Part shown: one piece after another, positions 48,001 through 63,000 of the stretch
Position numbering within the stretch: the first letter of the stretch is position 1
How the letters are laid out: each line of letters begins with the position of its first letter
NCBI GenBank assembly: GCA_944474755.1
Contig: OX104115.1
Location: forward strand, 37,025,080-37,089,079
Direction of reading: 5' to 3'
From: Limnoperna fortunei
Lineage: Eukaryota > Mollusca > Bivalvia > Mytilida > Modiolidae
Length of the DNA: 64,000 nt
The notes under the pieces: model-generated
Database searches by the model: none
Told to the model about the DNA's origin: nothing
The model's input: only the letters and a program-made list of their open reading frames with translations
Translations under genes and position numbers: made by a program

Positions 48001-51000
48001 TCTTAAGGTCATGCTGCTACACTGATGACACACAATGAACATATTATATTATTTCTAGTTTCAATATGAACGTGGCCCAATTTAAAAAAATTCTTAGATG
48101 AGTTCGAGTATGTCACAGATTTAAAAAAAAAAACAATTTGTTATCAACTACAATTCTCAAGTTTTGATTAAATAAAACATGCATATTAAACTCTGCAAAG
48201 ATTTGTTTATGAAATTGGAGACATCAAAAAATCTGCCTGAAGTCAACCTTTATACATTGATTTTCAGGATCCAAAAAGCCATATTTCAGCCAGCCAGGTC
48301 AAGAAGAGAAATGGGAGGGTCCATAACAGAAACTTTTGTCTTTGTCAGAAAACAAGGGTATAATGGATTGGTTTGGAAATTTTAGCCTCACTGAGAGTAA
48401 CTCACAATTGACTCCAAACAGGCTTAGTGTTCAAGACCTTTTAAAGGAAGAGCTTGATAAAACAATTATAATTAAAAAATGCATAACCATAAAAAAAATC
48501 ATTCTTGGAACAGAGTAATCACCCATTTTCCATATTTTTATCATCCTAAGCCTTATGGCTATCAGAACTACAAAGTACAACATATAAACACACAAAGCTT
48601 ATGGCAGAAACGTGAATGGACAACCATAAACTAACTGAAGCTAACATTCAGTGTTGGCCAGGAAAAAGACATGTGAAACAAAATGAAATATTTACTAAAA
48701 GCTATGGGAATTAATTCATAGGAATTGAAGCACACATGTTCTAATTTAGGACATCAATTTCTATTTATAAATTGTGTACAGTTACCAACTGTGTCATCAT
48801 AAAATTTAAGCATTTCATTTTCAATACTGAAACAGGAAAAGTTTTGAGAAGAAAACAAAAGCTTATTGCTAAATTTGTTCAGTGCATAAAATTAAATTTT
48901 TGGGGAAAGAAACAAATGATACTAGTACATCAGTTGCAATAAAAATGAAAAATAAAAATAAAACTTACTCTGGGGAAGGGTGAGGTATGCGAATAAAAGA
49001 AAGAAAAGCACAAAATCTGTTTCAGTGGAGACTCGGAACTGTAACTGCCAAACAATTATGGAATTAGCAAAGAAGCTTCGTTTAGCTGCAGTGTACTGTT
49101 TAAAAATACTTTTCAACAAATATATGTGTAAGTCTTGTTTCGATCTAAGTCATAATCATGGAAAATATTTAAATGTGTATCTCTGGAAATTTCTTACATT
49201 TGCCTGCACTCTCGGTGGATCAGTGCAATGAATGTCATTATAGATGTGCACATAAGGATTCAAAAAGTGTGCTTGCACACAATGCATCATGGGATTAATG
49301 AACTATCTGACCAAAAGAAATGTTATGTGCCTTTACACAATGTATCACTGGGTTTTAACAAATCATGTGATTGCACACATTGACCAATGGCAGTGCAGAT
49401 AAGAAGAAGCCATATTGAATAAAGTCCATTCTAATTGGTTAGTTAGACTCACCTAATATTTTTTGCATCCTGATCAGATCTAATTAGTAAAGTATTACAA
49501 ATGATTAAATGTGAATTGTGGACATTTTTTGAATAAAATTAAACAAACACAGAATGTAAATACTTTGCAAAAATTCCTAAAAGTAAATTATATTTTTTAA
49601 TTTAGTATTTTTTATGAAGAACATTTTGACAGCAAATCTGTTTTCCTTATAAAATAAGTGAAATAAATTATATTTAAATATTAAACAAAACCAAAAGCTT
49701 ACTTCTGACGTAACAACAACAAACACATGTTATCAGTGGCTATTGCGAGTGTTTTTGAGATGGTAGAATAATGGCAGGCTTGGATGTCACCTCTGATTGC
49801 ATGACCTTTCTCTCTAACTGTCATAAGACAATTATGATCCTGAATATCCCAGATCTGAAAAAATAACAAATGATATCCTCTATTAATAAAGATGGTGCTT
49901 ATTATTTTTACTAAATTAAAAGTAAAAACTATTTAAACATGTATAAAATCACATTTTTGTTTCCCCAAGAAAATGTTTTAATTTACTTAATATATGGAGG
50001 TGAAACAAAAAAAAAACAAAAAAAAAACAAACATTCCTTATTAAGGATGAATGATATTCAAGTCACCCATGACAGTTGTTTCAACAAAGCACCGAAGTGG
50101 ACTGCAATACAACAAATGTCACATTTCTATGGTTAAAAAATATCTATGCATCTAATGTCATCATACTTATCCATTTTCTGTTACTGTTCAGTTCTCTGAA
50201 TATATAATACCTCATACAGTCCTCAATCTGTTTACCTTAATACATCTGTCTGTTGATATACTGAAAATCCTGTTTTCATCTTTGGCAATAAACAGGTAGA
50301 AAATAGGTGCATTATGTCCCCTTAACATGGCAGTGGGTTTTCTGTCAATGAAAGCGTCAAAATTTTAACCAAATGTTTCCACATACATGCAGAGCAAAGA
50401 TATTAATTAGTTCATTAATTATAAACAAATTAACTGAATCAATAATTTGCAAAATTGATACATAATGCAAACTGTAAAATTAGATAACGTTTCATTTTAT
50501 ATGTATCATAATAAAAAATATCACTTTAAATGAAAAGTAGAAATTATACAAAGGGATGAAAGAAACTAAGAGAAAGAGACATTTACTAGAATTTTGGAAC
50601 AAAAGAAATTGGTAACCACATACTTTTTCTTATGTTATTAGTTTGGATAGAAGTTAAATATTACAAACTTCTATCATATACTTAAATTTTAACTACCAAA
50701 ATAAACATTTTTCGCTTGAATATTTTTTTTTAAATAACCTCAAAGCTTTATTGCGATGATCCACAACCCCTTCTATTTTTTAACTAATAATCATCACATA
50801 TACAACAAAGGTTTTCATTAAAAAAAATACCATAAAATATTTAGATCCCCAGCTGCCTTAACTTTGATTTGAGAAATCCATTCCAGAGTTGCAGTTTACA
50901 CAATTAGGATGCTGGATGGCCAATGAATGAAGGTACTTTTGACTTCATTTTACCACTCTAGTAAACATTCTTTTTTACATCTTGTATTTTGACAAAGTTA

Positions 51001-54000
51001 TTACATTCAACCCAATTGACAGCTCAATATTTCTTATATTTATTGGAAAAAACATATATGGAAGACTCCAGGGAACAAATCCAAAAGTTGGGTGAACAAA
51101 CTTACGCATTAACATAAGGATTCCACAGTCTGACGATTCGGTCCATTCCACCAGTCACAATCACATTCTTATCTTTACAGAAATCAAAACATTTGACACC
51201 TTTATAAACTTGGAACACTGCTTGGTCTGAAGATTGCCGTGTTTTAGGAATAGTTAACATCTGTCTGACCTTGTTCTTGTCCTGTGAATCCTTGGAGTCT
51301 TTTCCTTGCCCAAGGTGAGCACTACCCAAAGTGCATCCTTAAAAACATGACTACTTTAAGGATTTGACATCATGTAAGTGACCAATAATTAAACTGATGG
51401 GAAATTCCATAAAATCAAATATTTTTTAGTCTTGGCATGATTGTTTTATGCTTAAACACTTTCACACATCAATTCATGATTTTACTGGTTGAAATTAAAT
51501 ATTTTACTCTCATGGCACTGATTTGTTTGTTTAAATGGTGTTTAATGCCACTTTCAGAAATTTTTCAGCTATATGATGGCGTTCAGGCAATTTTTATTTG
51601 GTAAAGAAGCTGTGTACCCGGTGAAAACCCCAACCTTTAGCAGGAAATCTAGCAATCCTTGTCAATTAAGATAAGATTCTTGCACACCTTTCTCGCTATA
51701 AAGGATAAAACTGCAACCTCAGTGTTGGTAGGAATGTGATCATTAAGGCCACAGAATATACTGGCAATTTTGGTGGTATTTACAAGTAATCAAATACATA
51801 AAAACATTTGATTACATGTAAATGTAATAAGTAATACTGACATGTTTTGTTATTAATGTGAAAAATGAATGCCATATCCTTTATTGATATTGTCTTACAA
51901 GCATTACTTCAGCTTTATTCAGTGTCTAACTTATCAATTTTGTTCAATACAAATATTTTAATGTGTTAAGAATTTTGCCACAGGTGACAATACAATATTG
52001 ACCACCAATCTCTAATCCCAGCTTTGCCCAGCAGATGGAAGGGTATTTCATAAGTGACTGTGATAGAAATCCAGAAAGTGTTAAATAATGTGGTGACTGT
52101 GACATTAATAGTTTCAACAATAATATGAAACAGGCAATACCTGAAATGTCTGGGTTCAAGGGTCACCACTGTATCGAAATCTCTTGAGAGAAAGCAATGT
52201 TTATTTAAAACAGAGAGGAAGAGGTCATTCATTAGATGGTTATTTATTATTGAGTAAACAAAAGCATCAACAATAAGTAAAGATTTGATTTTATAGCCAT
52301 TTGTAAAAAAAAAAGCGAAAATACCCAATGCATTCCGAGTAGCCCAGGTTTTCTTTTCAATGATCATATTTTGGGTCTCGTGCAATTTGGCAGACTCTGT
52401 ACATTAGTGAGCTTCCCTTCGCTCGCATATTACAACCCAGCCTTTGCAACTTAATGATAAACCGATGTTATTACAAACCTTTGACAAGGGCCGTATCTCT
52501 GTGATAAATCGATGTTATTACAAACCTTTGACAAGGGCTGTATCTCTGTGATAAATCGATGTTATTACAAACCTTTGACAAGGGCCGTATCTCTGTGATA
52601 AATCGATGTTATTACAAACCTTTGACAAGGGCCGTATCTCTGTGATAAATCGATGTTAATACAAACCTTTGACAAGGGCCGTATCTCTGTGATAAATTGA
52701 TGTTATTACAAACCTTTGACAAGGGCCGTATCTCTGTGATAAATTGATGTTAATACAAACCTTTGACAAGGGCCGTATCTCTGTGATAAATAGATATTAT
52801 TACAAACCTTTGACAAGGGCTGTATCTCTGTGATAAATCGATGTTATTACAAACCTTTGACAAGGGCCGTATCTCTGTGATAAATCGATGTTATTACAAA
52901 CCTTTGACAAGGGCCGTATCTCTGTGATAAATCGATGTTATTACAAACCTTTGACAAGGGCCGTATCTCTGTGATAAATCGATGTTATTACAAACCTTTG
53001 ACAAGGGCTGTATCTCTGTGATAAATCGATGTTATTACAAACCTTTGACAAGGGCTGTATCTCTGTCATTAGAACAGGAAATTATCATTTTGATTTCATG
53101 GTAGTACTTCAGCTGGAACAACAATTTCAACATTTTAGTACAATTCGATAAAAAAATCTATATAATAACATCATTGGAACTGAAGTGTCTGTTTACAAAA
53201 ATATTTTCTCACACAGAGCAACAACAGAGGTAACACTGTTCTCAAAAGCAACAGTGTTACACTGTTAAAGTCATAATTACAAAAGACCCAATATTTACTC
53301 AATGATTGCTAAAATTTAGCTTGGTCCAAAAGACAACAATATAACCAGAACAAGTGTATCTGTGAGCTAATGTTCACTAGTAATACCACCGCAAAAAAGT
53401 ATTGGGGTTAACAGGAAGTAGATGACCAAGGAGCATAAAATCGCTATACACCATGTACTATATAGGATAAAGCAACAATATCAAAATATCAGACTTTTGC
53501 ATGCTTCAGTTGCAAAATTTTTTTACGGATGGACAGACCTTAGACAGACAAACAGACAAGGGTAAAACAGTATTCCACCATCTTCTTCGAAGTAGGGGTA
53601 TAATAAACTGAAAATTGCTGTGGACAAGTTTTAAAGTGATACCGACAACTGGTATTTTTGCGATCCCGATGCCAGAAAGAACTGAACAAGCAAATCATAT
53701 GAATATTGATGATTTAATATATTGAAATCCTACCTGTTGTACCCAATCCCTGTGAACCTGCCATCTAATGAATTCAGCCTTGTGTATTTCTATAACCTTA
53801 TCAAGGGAGATACTTGGTATAAACCCACCATGTCGTTTTTCTTTCTTCCATAATCTGTAAGGAAACAAACCATGTGTATGAGAATCCGACGTTAACCAAC
53901 AACATTTGTGTCTTAATTTTACATTTAGTATTACTTAAGACAACATGGTTAGTTACTTATCTAACAAGATCAATTATTGGTGTGCTGGCTCTTTTAGTTA

Positions 54001-57000
54001 CCTATCTAACAAGATCAATTATTGGTGTGCTGGCTCTTTTTATGGTTGTGCCAATTATGTAATAATTATAACTATAAATACCCTAAACATTGTACATCTA
54101 CAACTAGAGGCTCCCAGGAGCCTGTATCGCTCAACTGAACCTGAAACCAAACAACCCTTTTTTATCCAGCTTTTCTTTGCTATTTGAAGCCAACGTAGCT
54201 ATGTAGGTAGTCTGGTGTCATGATTTGCAAAATTTTGGTAGAGGACGTCCTAAAGATGATGTGTGCAATGTTTCAAAGCAGTCCTTAAATGGGTTAAAGA
54301 GGAAAAGATTTGTTAAAATCAAGTAAATTTGATTTAAAAAAATGTCCAAGGAGAATAATTCCTAAACGGTTCATCAGACAATCTTGACCCTAAGTCATTT
54401 TTGTAGCTCTCATAGAGCAGAACAATTAAGCAATGCTAACTTTTTCTCTAGTTCTCATAATTTTCAAGATTTTGAGGCAAAAATGTCAAAAATAATCAAT
54501 TTCGACAATTAAAGGGCAATAACTCCTATAAGGGGTCATCATACAACTTTCAACCCAATGGAGTGTTTCGTAGAGCTTATGATGCCGATGAAGGCATGTC
54601 ACTTCGGTTTTCCTGTATCTGTGAACTATAAGCCAAAATTGTATTTTGACTCCCCCCCACCCCCCTCCCCCCTGGTTCTTTTTTTAGCCATGGCAGCCAC
54701 GTTGGTTAATCTGCGGCCATGGTTGGTGCAAACTTGGTTGAGGACATTTGACGGATGATGTGTACAAAGTTTCAAAGCAGTACCTTCAGTGGTTTTAGAG
54801 GAGAAGATTTTTAAAAATCAATTAAAACCGATTAAAATAAACAGTTCAAGGGGAATAACTCTTAAACAGTTAATCAGACTCTCTTGAATCTAAGCCAATT
54901 TTGTAGCTCTCATAGAGCAGAACAATTAAGCAATGCTTACGTTTTCTCTAGTTCTAATAATTTTCAAGATTTTGAGGCAAAAATGTCAAAAATAATCAAT
55001 TTAGACAATTAAAGGGCAATAACTCCTATAAGGGGTCATCATACAACTTTGACCCAATGGAGTTTTTCGTAGAACTTTTGATGCCGATGAAGGCATGTCA
55101 CTTCGGTTTTACTGTATCTGTGAACTATAAGCCAAAAATTGTATTTTGACCCCCCAACCCCCCCCCCCCCCCTGGTTCTTTTTTTAGCCATGGCAGCCAC
55201 GTTAATCTGCGGCCATGGTTGGTGCAAACTTGGTTGAGGACATTTGATGGATGATGTGTACAAAGTTTCAAAGCAGTACCTTCAGTGGTTTTAGAGGAGA
55301 AGATTTTAAAAAATCAATTAAAACCGATTAAAATAAACAGTTCAAGGGGAATAACTCTTAAACAGTTAATCAGACACTCTTGACTCTAAGCCAATTTTGT
55401 AGCCCTCATAGAGCAGAACAATAAGGCAATGCTTACGTTTTGTCTAGTTCTAATAATTTTCAAGATTTTGAGGCAAAAATGGCAAAAATCATCAATTTAG
55501 ACAATTAAAGGGCAATAACTCCTACAAGAAGTAATCATACAATTTGACACTATAGAGTGTTTTGTAGAGCTTTTGATGCTGAAGAAGGAAGGTCTGTTTG
55601 GTTTTCCTGTATCTGTTATACTTTTTGAACTATAAGCCAAAAACTGTATTTTGACCCCCCTGTTCTATTTTTAGCCATGGCAGCCATGTTGGTTGGTCTG
55701 AGGCCATGATTTGTGCAAACTTGGCATAGGACATTTTACAGTTAACGATGACGACGACGACAATGGACACCAAGTGACGGCAATAGCACACCTGACCCTT
55801 TGGGTCAGGTGAGCTAAAAACAGAGAATGCAATATATGAAAGTGCAATTAAGTATGGTTAAAAGTTCTTGAAATCAACAACTGATATGTACAAGGTTGTA
55901 TTCAAGGCTTGTTGTATAGGATTTTCACAAAAATATTGCCTTCCACCAATGACTAATTTTTAATGTACCTCAATGATTCACCAGGGTTTTTAATGACTAG
56001 AATATTGATACAGCCTTGACTGTCACCAAACACGATCATACATTCGTCTGTACTGGTTGAGCTAAAAATAGAAAGTTTTCCATTATGTATTATATTTCAT
56101 CAATGTATTGCTTGCAATAATTTCTGGCAGTATCTATGTAAAGATTTTTCTTATTTTTTATTATAGTTTAACTTTTGTTCTTCAAAGCAACTAAATATTT
56201 TATATTTAAAGTTAATCTCTAATTTGATAGGAATTGAGTAATGTATGGAAGGGGAGTTCATAATGTCAACAAAAGAAATTGTCATTATCTCCCTTGGTCT
56301 GTTAAAATTGTGCAATGTGTTGTTTTACATTTTTGGGGATTTGTTTTTCCTAGGAGTACCAGCTACCAAAAGAGATAAAAATAGTAAACCATACAGACTA
56401 ATAATAATTGACAGTCTTAAATAGAATAGCTTTTATTGACAAAATTTTACTTAGAGAATTGAATTTCTCAGAAAGACAAGATATATGGAAGACTTGCGGA
56501 ATCATTCTGTTGCATAAATATATATACATGTGTATATAAAGTACAAAGCAACTCGTGTAGATTTGTTTAAAGAAAAAATTTTACTTAGAGAATTGAATTT
56601 CTCAGAAAGACAAGATATATGGAAGACTTGCGGAATCATTCTGTTGCATAAATATATATACATGTGTATATAAAGTACAAAGCACCTCGAGTGGATTATG
56701 TTTAAAGACAAAATTTTACTTAGAGAATTGAATTTCTCAGAAAGACAAGATATATGGAAGACTTGCGGAATCATTCTGTTGCATAAATATATATACATGT
56801 GTATATAAAGTACAAAGCAACTCGAGTGGATTATGTTTAAAGACAAAATTTTACTTAGAGAATTGAATTTCTCAGAAAGACAAGATATATGGAAGACTTG
56901 CGGAATCATTCTGTTGCATAAATATATATACATGTGTATATACATGTGTATATAAAATACAAAGCAAATCATCTGGATTATGATTATTCTACCAATCCAC

Positions 57001-60000
57001 AGTCCACAGCCGAATAATCTCCACTCCACAACCTGTAGTGTAGGTATCAAACACATATTTGTACTAACCAATAATCTAACTGTAATTATTTGTACTTACC
57101 AATAATCTTAACTGTAATTATTTGTACTTACCAATAATCTTAACTGTAATTATTTGTACTAACCAATAATCTAACTGTAATTATTTGTACTTACCAATAA
57201 TCTTAACTGTAATTATTTGTACTTACCAATAATCTTAACTGTAATTATTTGTACTTACCAATAATCTTAACTGTAATTATTTGTTCTTACCAATAATCTT
57301 AACTGTAGTTATTTGTACTTACCAATAATCTAACTGTAATTATTTGTACTTACCAATAATCTTAACTGTAATTATTTGTACTTACCAATAATCTTAACTG
57401 TAATTATTTGTACTTACCAATAATCTTAACTGTAATTATTTGTACTTACCAATAATCTAACTGTAAAGGAACTGTTTCCAGACTACTAATTTGGCAGTAA
57501 GGATCATATGATGACAATTCAAAGAACTGTATTTCTCTATCACTGAAATCAATAAATATAGGATATAAACCAAGTCCTGAAATCTAAACATAAAAACTTG
57601 CATACCTTATATTCAAGAATATGTCAATTTGGGCCTAATATTTTACAGAGCCACTACTCTAATTTAAGTGACAAAACACAATTACAGAAATAATTCTATT
57701 TCTTTTCAATAATGTGCAATAATATAAATAAAGAATTTAAAAAAAAATAATATGAAATAACACAAGTACATGTAAACCCTTTGGAAAACCACGATTTCTG
57801 ACTTTTGTGGGGCCTTGGTAAAACTGGTCTATACTACATGTCACCATGTCTTGGTGAGGGTTTTTGTGTCTGTGTTTGGTGGAGTGTTGGGGCATCTGGG
57901 ACCAAGTAGTCTAGGTAGTTAGCCATCTACTTATGATCACCAGCAAGTCAACACTGGGGCTGTAAGTTTGAGTTCGTCCTTAGGCCTAGTAAGCACAGCT
58001 CTAATATAGTTTTAAGGGATAATCAATGTATGCTCCATGTAGAATCAAACATTTTTTGTTTGTTTGTTTGATTGAATATTGTTAAACACCACTTTCAGCA
58101 ACTTTTCAACTATATCATGGGGTCCAGTTTTTATTGGGGGAGGAAGCCGGAGTTCTCTGAGAAAAGCACTCAGCCACTGAGGCCCCTCATTTATTTTTGT
58201 ATAATGTCTTAGAATCTATAAAACATGTAAATATACTAAACAAATTCCTTCTTTAAAACATTTTCTCAATTGTATGTTCACATTTTTAGAGAATATGCAA
58301 ACATGCAGAACAAAAGTATTGATGCTTACCCTGTACCAACTATAAACTTGTTGTACTCTGCCATGATGACAAAATCTGTGATCCATTTAGGTTTTGTTCT
58401 GGACATGGTTTCTGTGTTCTAAAAATATCATTGAATTTGATTGGACAAGTCTATTCCTAATCTCATATTCCGACATTAATTGTTAATGATTTGTACAAAT
58501 ATCAAACTATGATACATAAATATTATTTGATTTCAGATCTAATTTATTTTTTCAAATATTCAAATAATCTTCTTTTGCTTTAATTTGAACTGCAGTACTG
58601 TGTGACTAGACTAACAATATCCTACAAATCTTAATCGATTTCAATAAAATATGAACAAGTTATTTTAATATTTATTTGGATTTAAAAATACAATTTACCT
58701 GGTACATGCGACTAATACATAGATACCATTAAATTTTATCAGTCTGTACATGAAGTTTTCATAGTTACACAACTTACCACTATTTCTTTCTTCCTCTTCC
58801 ATTTAAGTTCATTGTTAGCGAGACCCCAGAATGTTACTGTACCATCCTGTATAAAATTAAACAAAATGGAAATCGAGCGGATTTAAACTGACAATATTAT
58901 GATCTAAACACTCTCCCTTCTTATAAGATGATACCACCTTTCCTTTCTTAAAAAAATTATTAACTTGTCATTGATTCTTTCAGTGATATAGTCATTGTCT
59001 AAATTAACTGTCCAGAAATTTCAAAATTATTTTAATTCGAAGGTTTTTCTATTTTCAAGGTATAACTGTATTTGTTATAAAACTTTTGAATTTTTGGTGA
59101 TAAAAGCTCCGCAACATCTTAATCATTTGGATTTTAAATATTGCTTGGGTTCGAGTGCCACTGATGTGTCTTAATTAGACTACACACATGTCTGACGTAT
59201 TAATTGCTATTTACCTTGGGTACATAATTGATAACATTTTATTATAAATTTTTCCGAAAACTAATTGTTCCAACTGGAAACCAATTTTTGGAGTCATCAA
59301 ATTCCAAAAAAAAAAGAATAATAATAATAATAATAATTGAACGGTTGAATAATGGTATTTAACCTATTTTTAAGAAAATGCAATATTTGTTCTAAATACC
59401 TGACTGCAAGCCAAGAATGAGCCATCTGGATTACTTGTTATCCTTAGGATAGGATCTCGGTGTGGAGGACTGGCTATTTTGGCTGGCAACAAAAACTCCA
59501 CTTCCTTTGATCTGACATAAGAATCCTCCTTTTCTGCATACTCCAACTGCATGTACGTACAGAACTCGTCCCACGTAATCCCACCATTGTAAGACCAATC
59601 AATCTTTTTGAACAGAGCCTCAATCTGTGCTTCCTGTTAAAAAATTTAATCCTAATAAGTATTTCTATAAAATCGTTGATAAATCAACAATTGAAAATTT
59701 GTTTGTTTTCTTGTTTTCTTTAATGGTGTTTAATGCCACTTTCAGCAATTTTTCAGCTATCTCATGGCATCCAGTTTTTATTGAGGGGAGGAAGTCTACC
59801 TCAAAAGATAAAAAAGTTATAGCACACACACGATTAGTTTTGGACGGAGGCACAGACAGACTGATCACTATAGAGGTATATAGCCCTAACAATAATCTAT
59901 AAACAATATTAAGACTATGATGAAAAGATGTTTGGATTAATGACCACTGCACATGTACTAGTATACTATTATTATGAGGTTCACTAACTTGGCTTCAAAA

Positions 60001-63000
60001 TGCTAGAATTTATTATGAATTCCAGTTTATTATATGTACATTGTATGTGTTTTTTTTTTAATTTAATACGTTTTTAAGCCACTTTTTGCAAATGTTCCCC
60101 TATTTTAATGAATGAAAACTGGCACTCCTTTTAAAGAAGTTTGAAACAAAGCACTTCCTGTCTGAAGTCGTGCTTAAACTCACAATCTCAGTGTTGCAAT
60201 GCCAGTGATCAATAGTAGATGACTATTGTAAATTAAGAATTTTCAGTGATGTTTTTATTACTGTAAAAATGTGAAAGACTGTACATGTAATTACAATCAT
60301 AACAGCTGGTGCACATATCAAGCATTCATAACTTTTTTTTTAATTAACTATTCCAGAGATTGCATAAAATTAGCCTGAATTATCCTCCGCAGCCACAAAT
60401 TACAATAATGAAAGCATGCAGGTAATTACAATTTAATTTACACTACATTGTATTACATTTAAATAGAACTAAAATATTCAGTCACCAGAGGTCAGCTCCT
60501 AGGCCATTTTTTAAGTGCAGAAATGTTTTTTTTTTTAGAAATTTCTATAGTTTTCAATCACAAACACATCTAAATCTTAGCAGGCCTCTCCCCCCCCCCA
60601 CCCCCCATTTAGTCCCCTTTAATACTGAATGAAGCATTTTCATCTTTAAACAAGTGTGGACACAGAAAAATGTCTCGCCTGCATTCCGCATCAGTAACGA
60701 AAATAAATTTCATCATAAGCATTACGTAAATAGCATTAAATATCAGCAGTGGCCTGTATACAAAATATTGTCACCATACCCTGCATAGTTACAGGGGAAC
60801 AGCCGTAACCCAAAAACTTTAACGTAGTCGCTGGACCGTGAAATTGAGGTCAAGGTCAGGTGGAACCTACCAGACAGTCATGTACTATTCATCAGCAACC
60901 TATATACCAAATATTGTCATCCTACCATGCGTAGTTACAGAGGAACTATCGTAACCCAAAAACTTTAACGTAGTCGCTGGACCGTGAAATTGAGGTCAAG
61001 GTCAGGTGGCACCTACCAAACAGTCATGTACTAGTCATCAGCAACCTATACACCAAATATTGTCATCCTACCATGCGTAGTTACAGAGGAACTGTCGTAA
61101 CCCAAAAACTTTAACGTAGTCGCTGGACCGTGAAATTGAGGTCAAGGTCAGGTGACACCTACCAGACAGTCATGTACTAGTCATCAGCAACCTATACACC
61201 AAATATTGTCATCCTACCATGCATAGTTACAGAGGAACTGTCGTAACCCAAAAACTTTAACGTAGTCGCTGGACCGTGAAATTGAGGTCAAGGTCAGGTG
61301 ACACCTACCAGACAGTCATGTACTAGTCATCAGCAACCTATACACCAAATATTGTCATCCTACCATACGTAGTTACAGAGGAACTGTCATAACCCAAAAA
61401 CTTTAACATAGTCGCTGGACCGTGAAATTGAGGTCAAGGTCAGGTGACACCTACCAGACAGTCATGTACTAGTCATCAGCAACCTATACACCAAATATTG
61501 TCATCCTACCATGCGTAGTTACAGAGGAACTGTCGTAACTAAAAAACTTTAACGTAGTCGCTGGACCGTGAAATTGAGGTCAAGGTCAGGTGACACCTAC
61601 CAGACAGTCATGTACTAGTCATCAGCAACCTATACACCAAATATTGTCATCCTACCATGAGTAGTTACAGAGGAACTGTCGTAACCCAAAAACTTTAACG
61701 TAGTCACTGGACCGTGAAATTGAGGTCAAGGTCAGGTGACAGGTGACTGACTGGCAAGTACTCATCATAAGCTACCTCTGGACCAAATTTGATGGACCTA
61801 GGGCTTGGCCTTACAAAGATATGAAGCAAGATGTCAAGTGTTTACGCCGCCGCCGCCGCCGCCGCCGGAAGCGAGACAAAAAAGGGCGGGGGTTTTCTCC
61901 TGGTACTCCGGCTTCCTCCCCCAATAAAAACTGGACTCCATGACATAGCTGAAAAATTGCTGAAAGTGGCATTAAACACCATCAAACAAACATTCATCTT
62001 AAAATCAGAAAAATTTTGACTTCCAACTAAATCTTATAACTTTTATTGAATTACCTTTGTGGCTCTTAAATTAAGTCTTGCTTTTAACAAAGACTTGAAT
62101 TCCTCTAGATCTAGTTGACCAGACTCATCTCGATCAGCTCGCAGAAACGCTTTCTTCAACTCTTCTAAAGTGTTCAAGTCAATCTGTTCCTCTATCTGTA
62201 AAAAGCAAACAAATTTCTGATAATAGAACTGTTTTAGAATTTCAAAAAAATAGATTCTAATTTTTATTCAACTCTGATAAACGTCTGGTGGAATAGTGAG
62301 ATTATGTTATGAGCAGTAAAGATATTCTTTTAGATGGATTCTCTTTTACAACATCAAAAACAATGATCACAAATATTAATATATTACATGCACATGTAAC
62401 TCAGCTTGGAAACATGTACATCAACTATTTTTAAACAATATTTCATTCCTACATGTACTTTAAGTTAAATTAATTGATGACTTTAGTTTAATGATCACTA
62501 AAGTTAAAACAGAATTATTTGTACAATTTTATAACGTGTATTATTTCCTTTGTAAATAAAAGCAAATATAATGCAATCAAACAAACAAAATTAACAATAA
62601 AAAATATGAAAATATGAAATCTTAACAAATTCGTTACCATATCTAAATGAAACAGACAAATGCATTAAAATCAAATATGAATTCTACAACTGAATGGTAG
62701 CAGTATTCTCCTGCAGTTCTATTTAAACTCATTAAATCCAAAAATAAACAATGAACAAAGGTGCATCAATTATAAAGAGCATTATTGTTTTATTTAATCA
62801 GCAGGATCATTAAAACGTTTACTTACACTTGACTAGAGTTTGATTTATAGATAAAAATGTTTGTCAAACAAAAACAAAATTGTTTGCAGATGAAATTAAA
62901 TGCTGTTAAAAATCAGTAACATTACTTATATGACACTAAACAGGTACTAGTATACATGATTTATTTATATGGAATTTTAATTTACCATAATAGCAACCAT

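Noticed and set aside
51966..52385. 139-codon minus-strand ORF between exons 9 and 10
   Set aside because: Hydrophobic, AT-driven composition. Exons 9 and 10 join exactly without it (DTALVK-GCTLGS).
56502..57071. 189-codon minus-strand ORF
   Set aside because: It spans the 134-bp tandem repeat between exons 6 and 7 and repeats the same peptide about four times; it does not join in phase to either exon.
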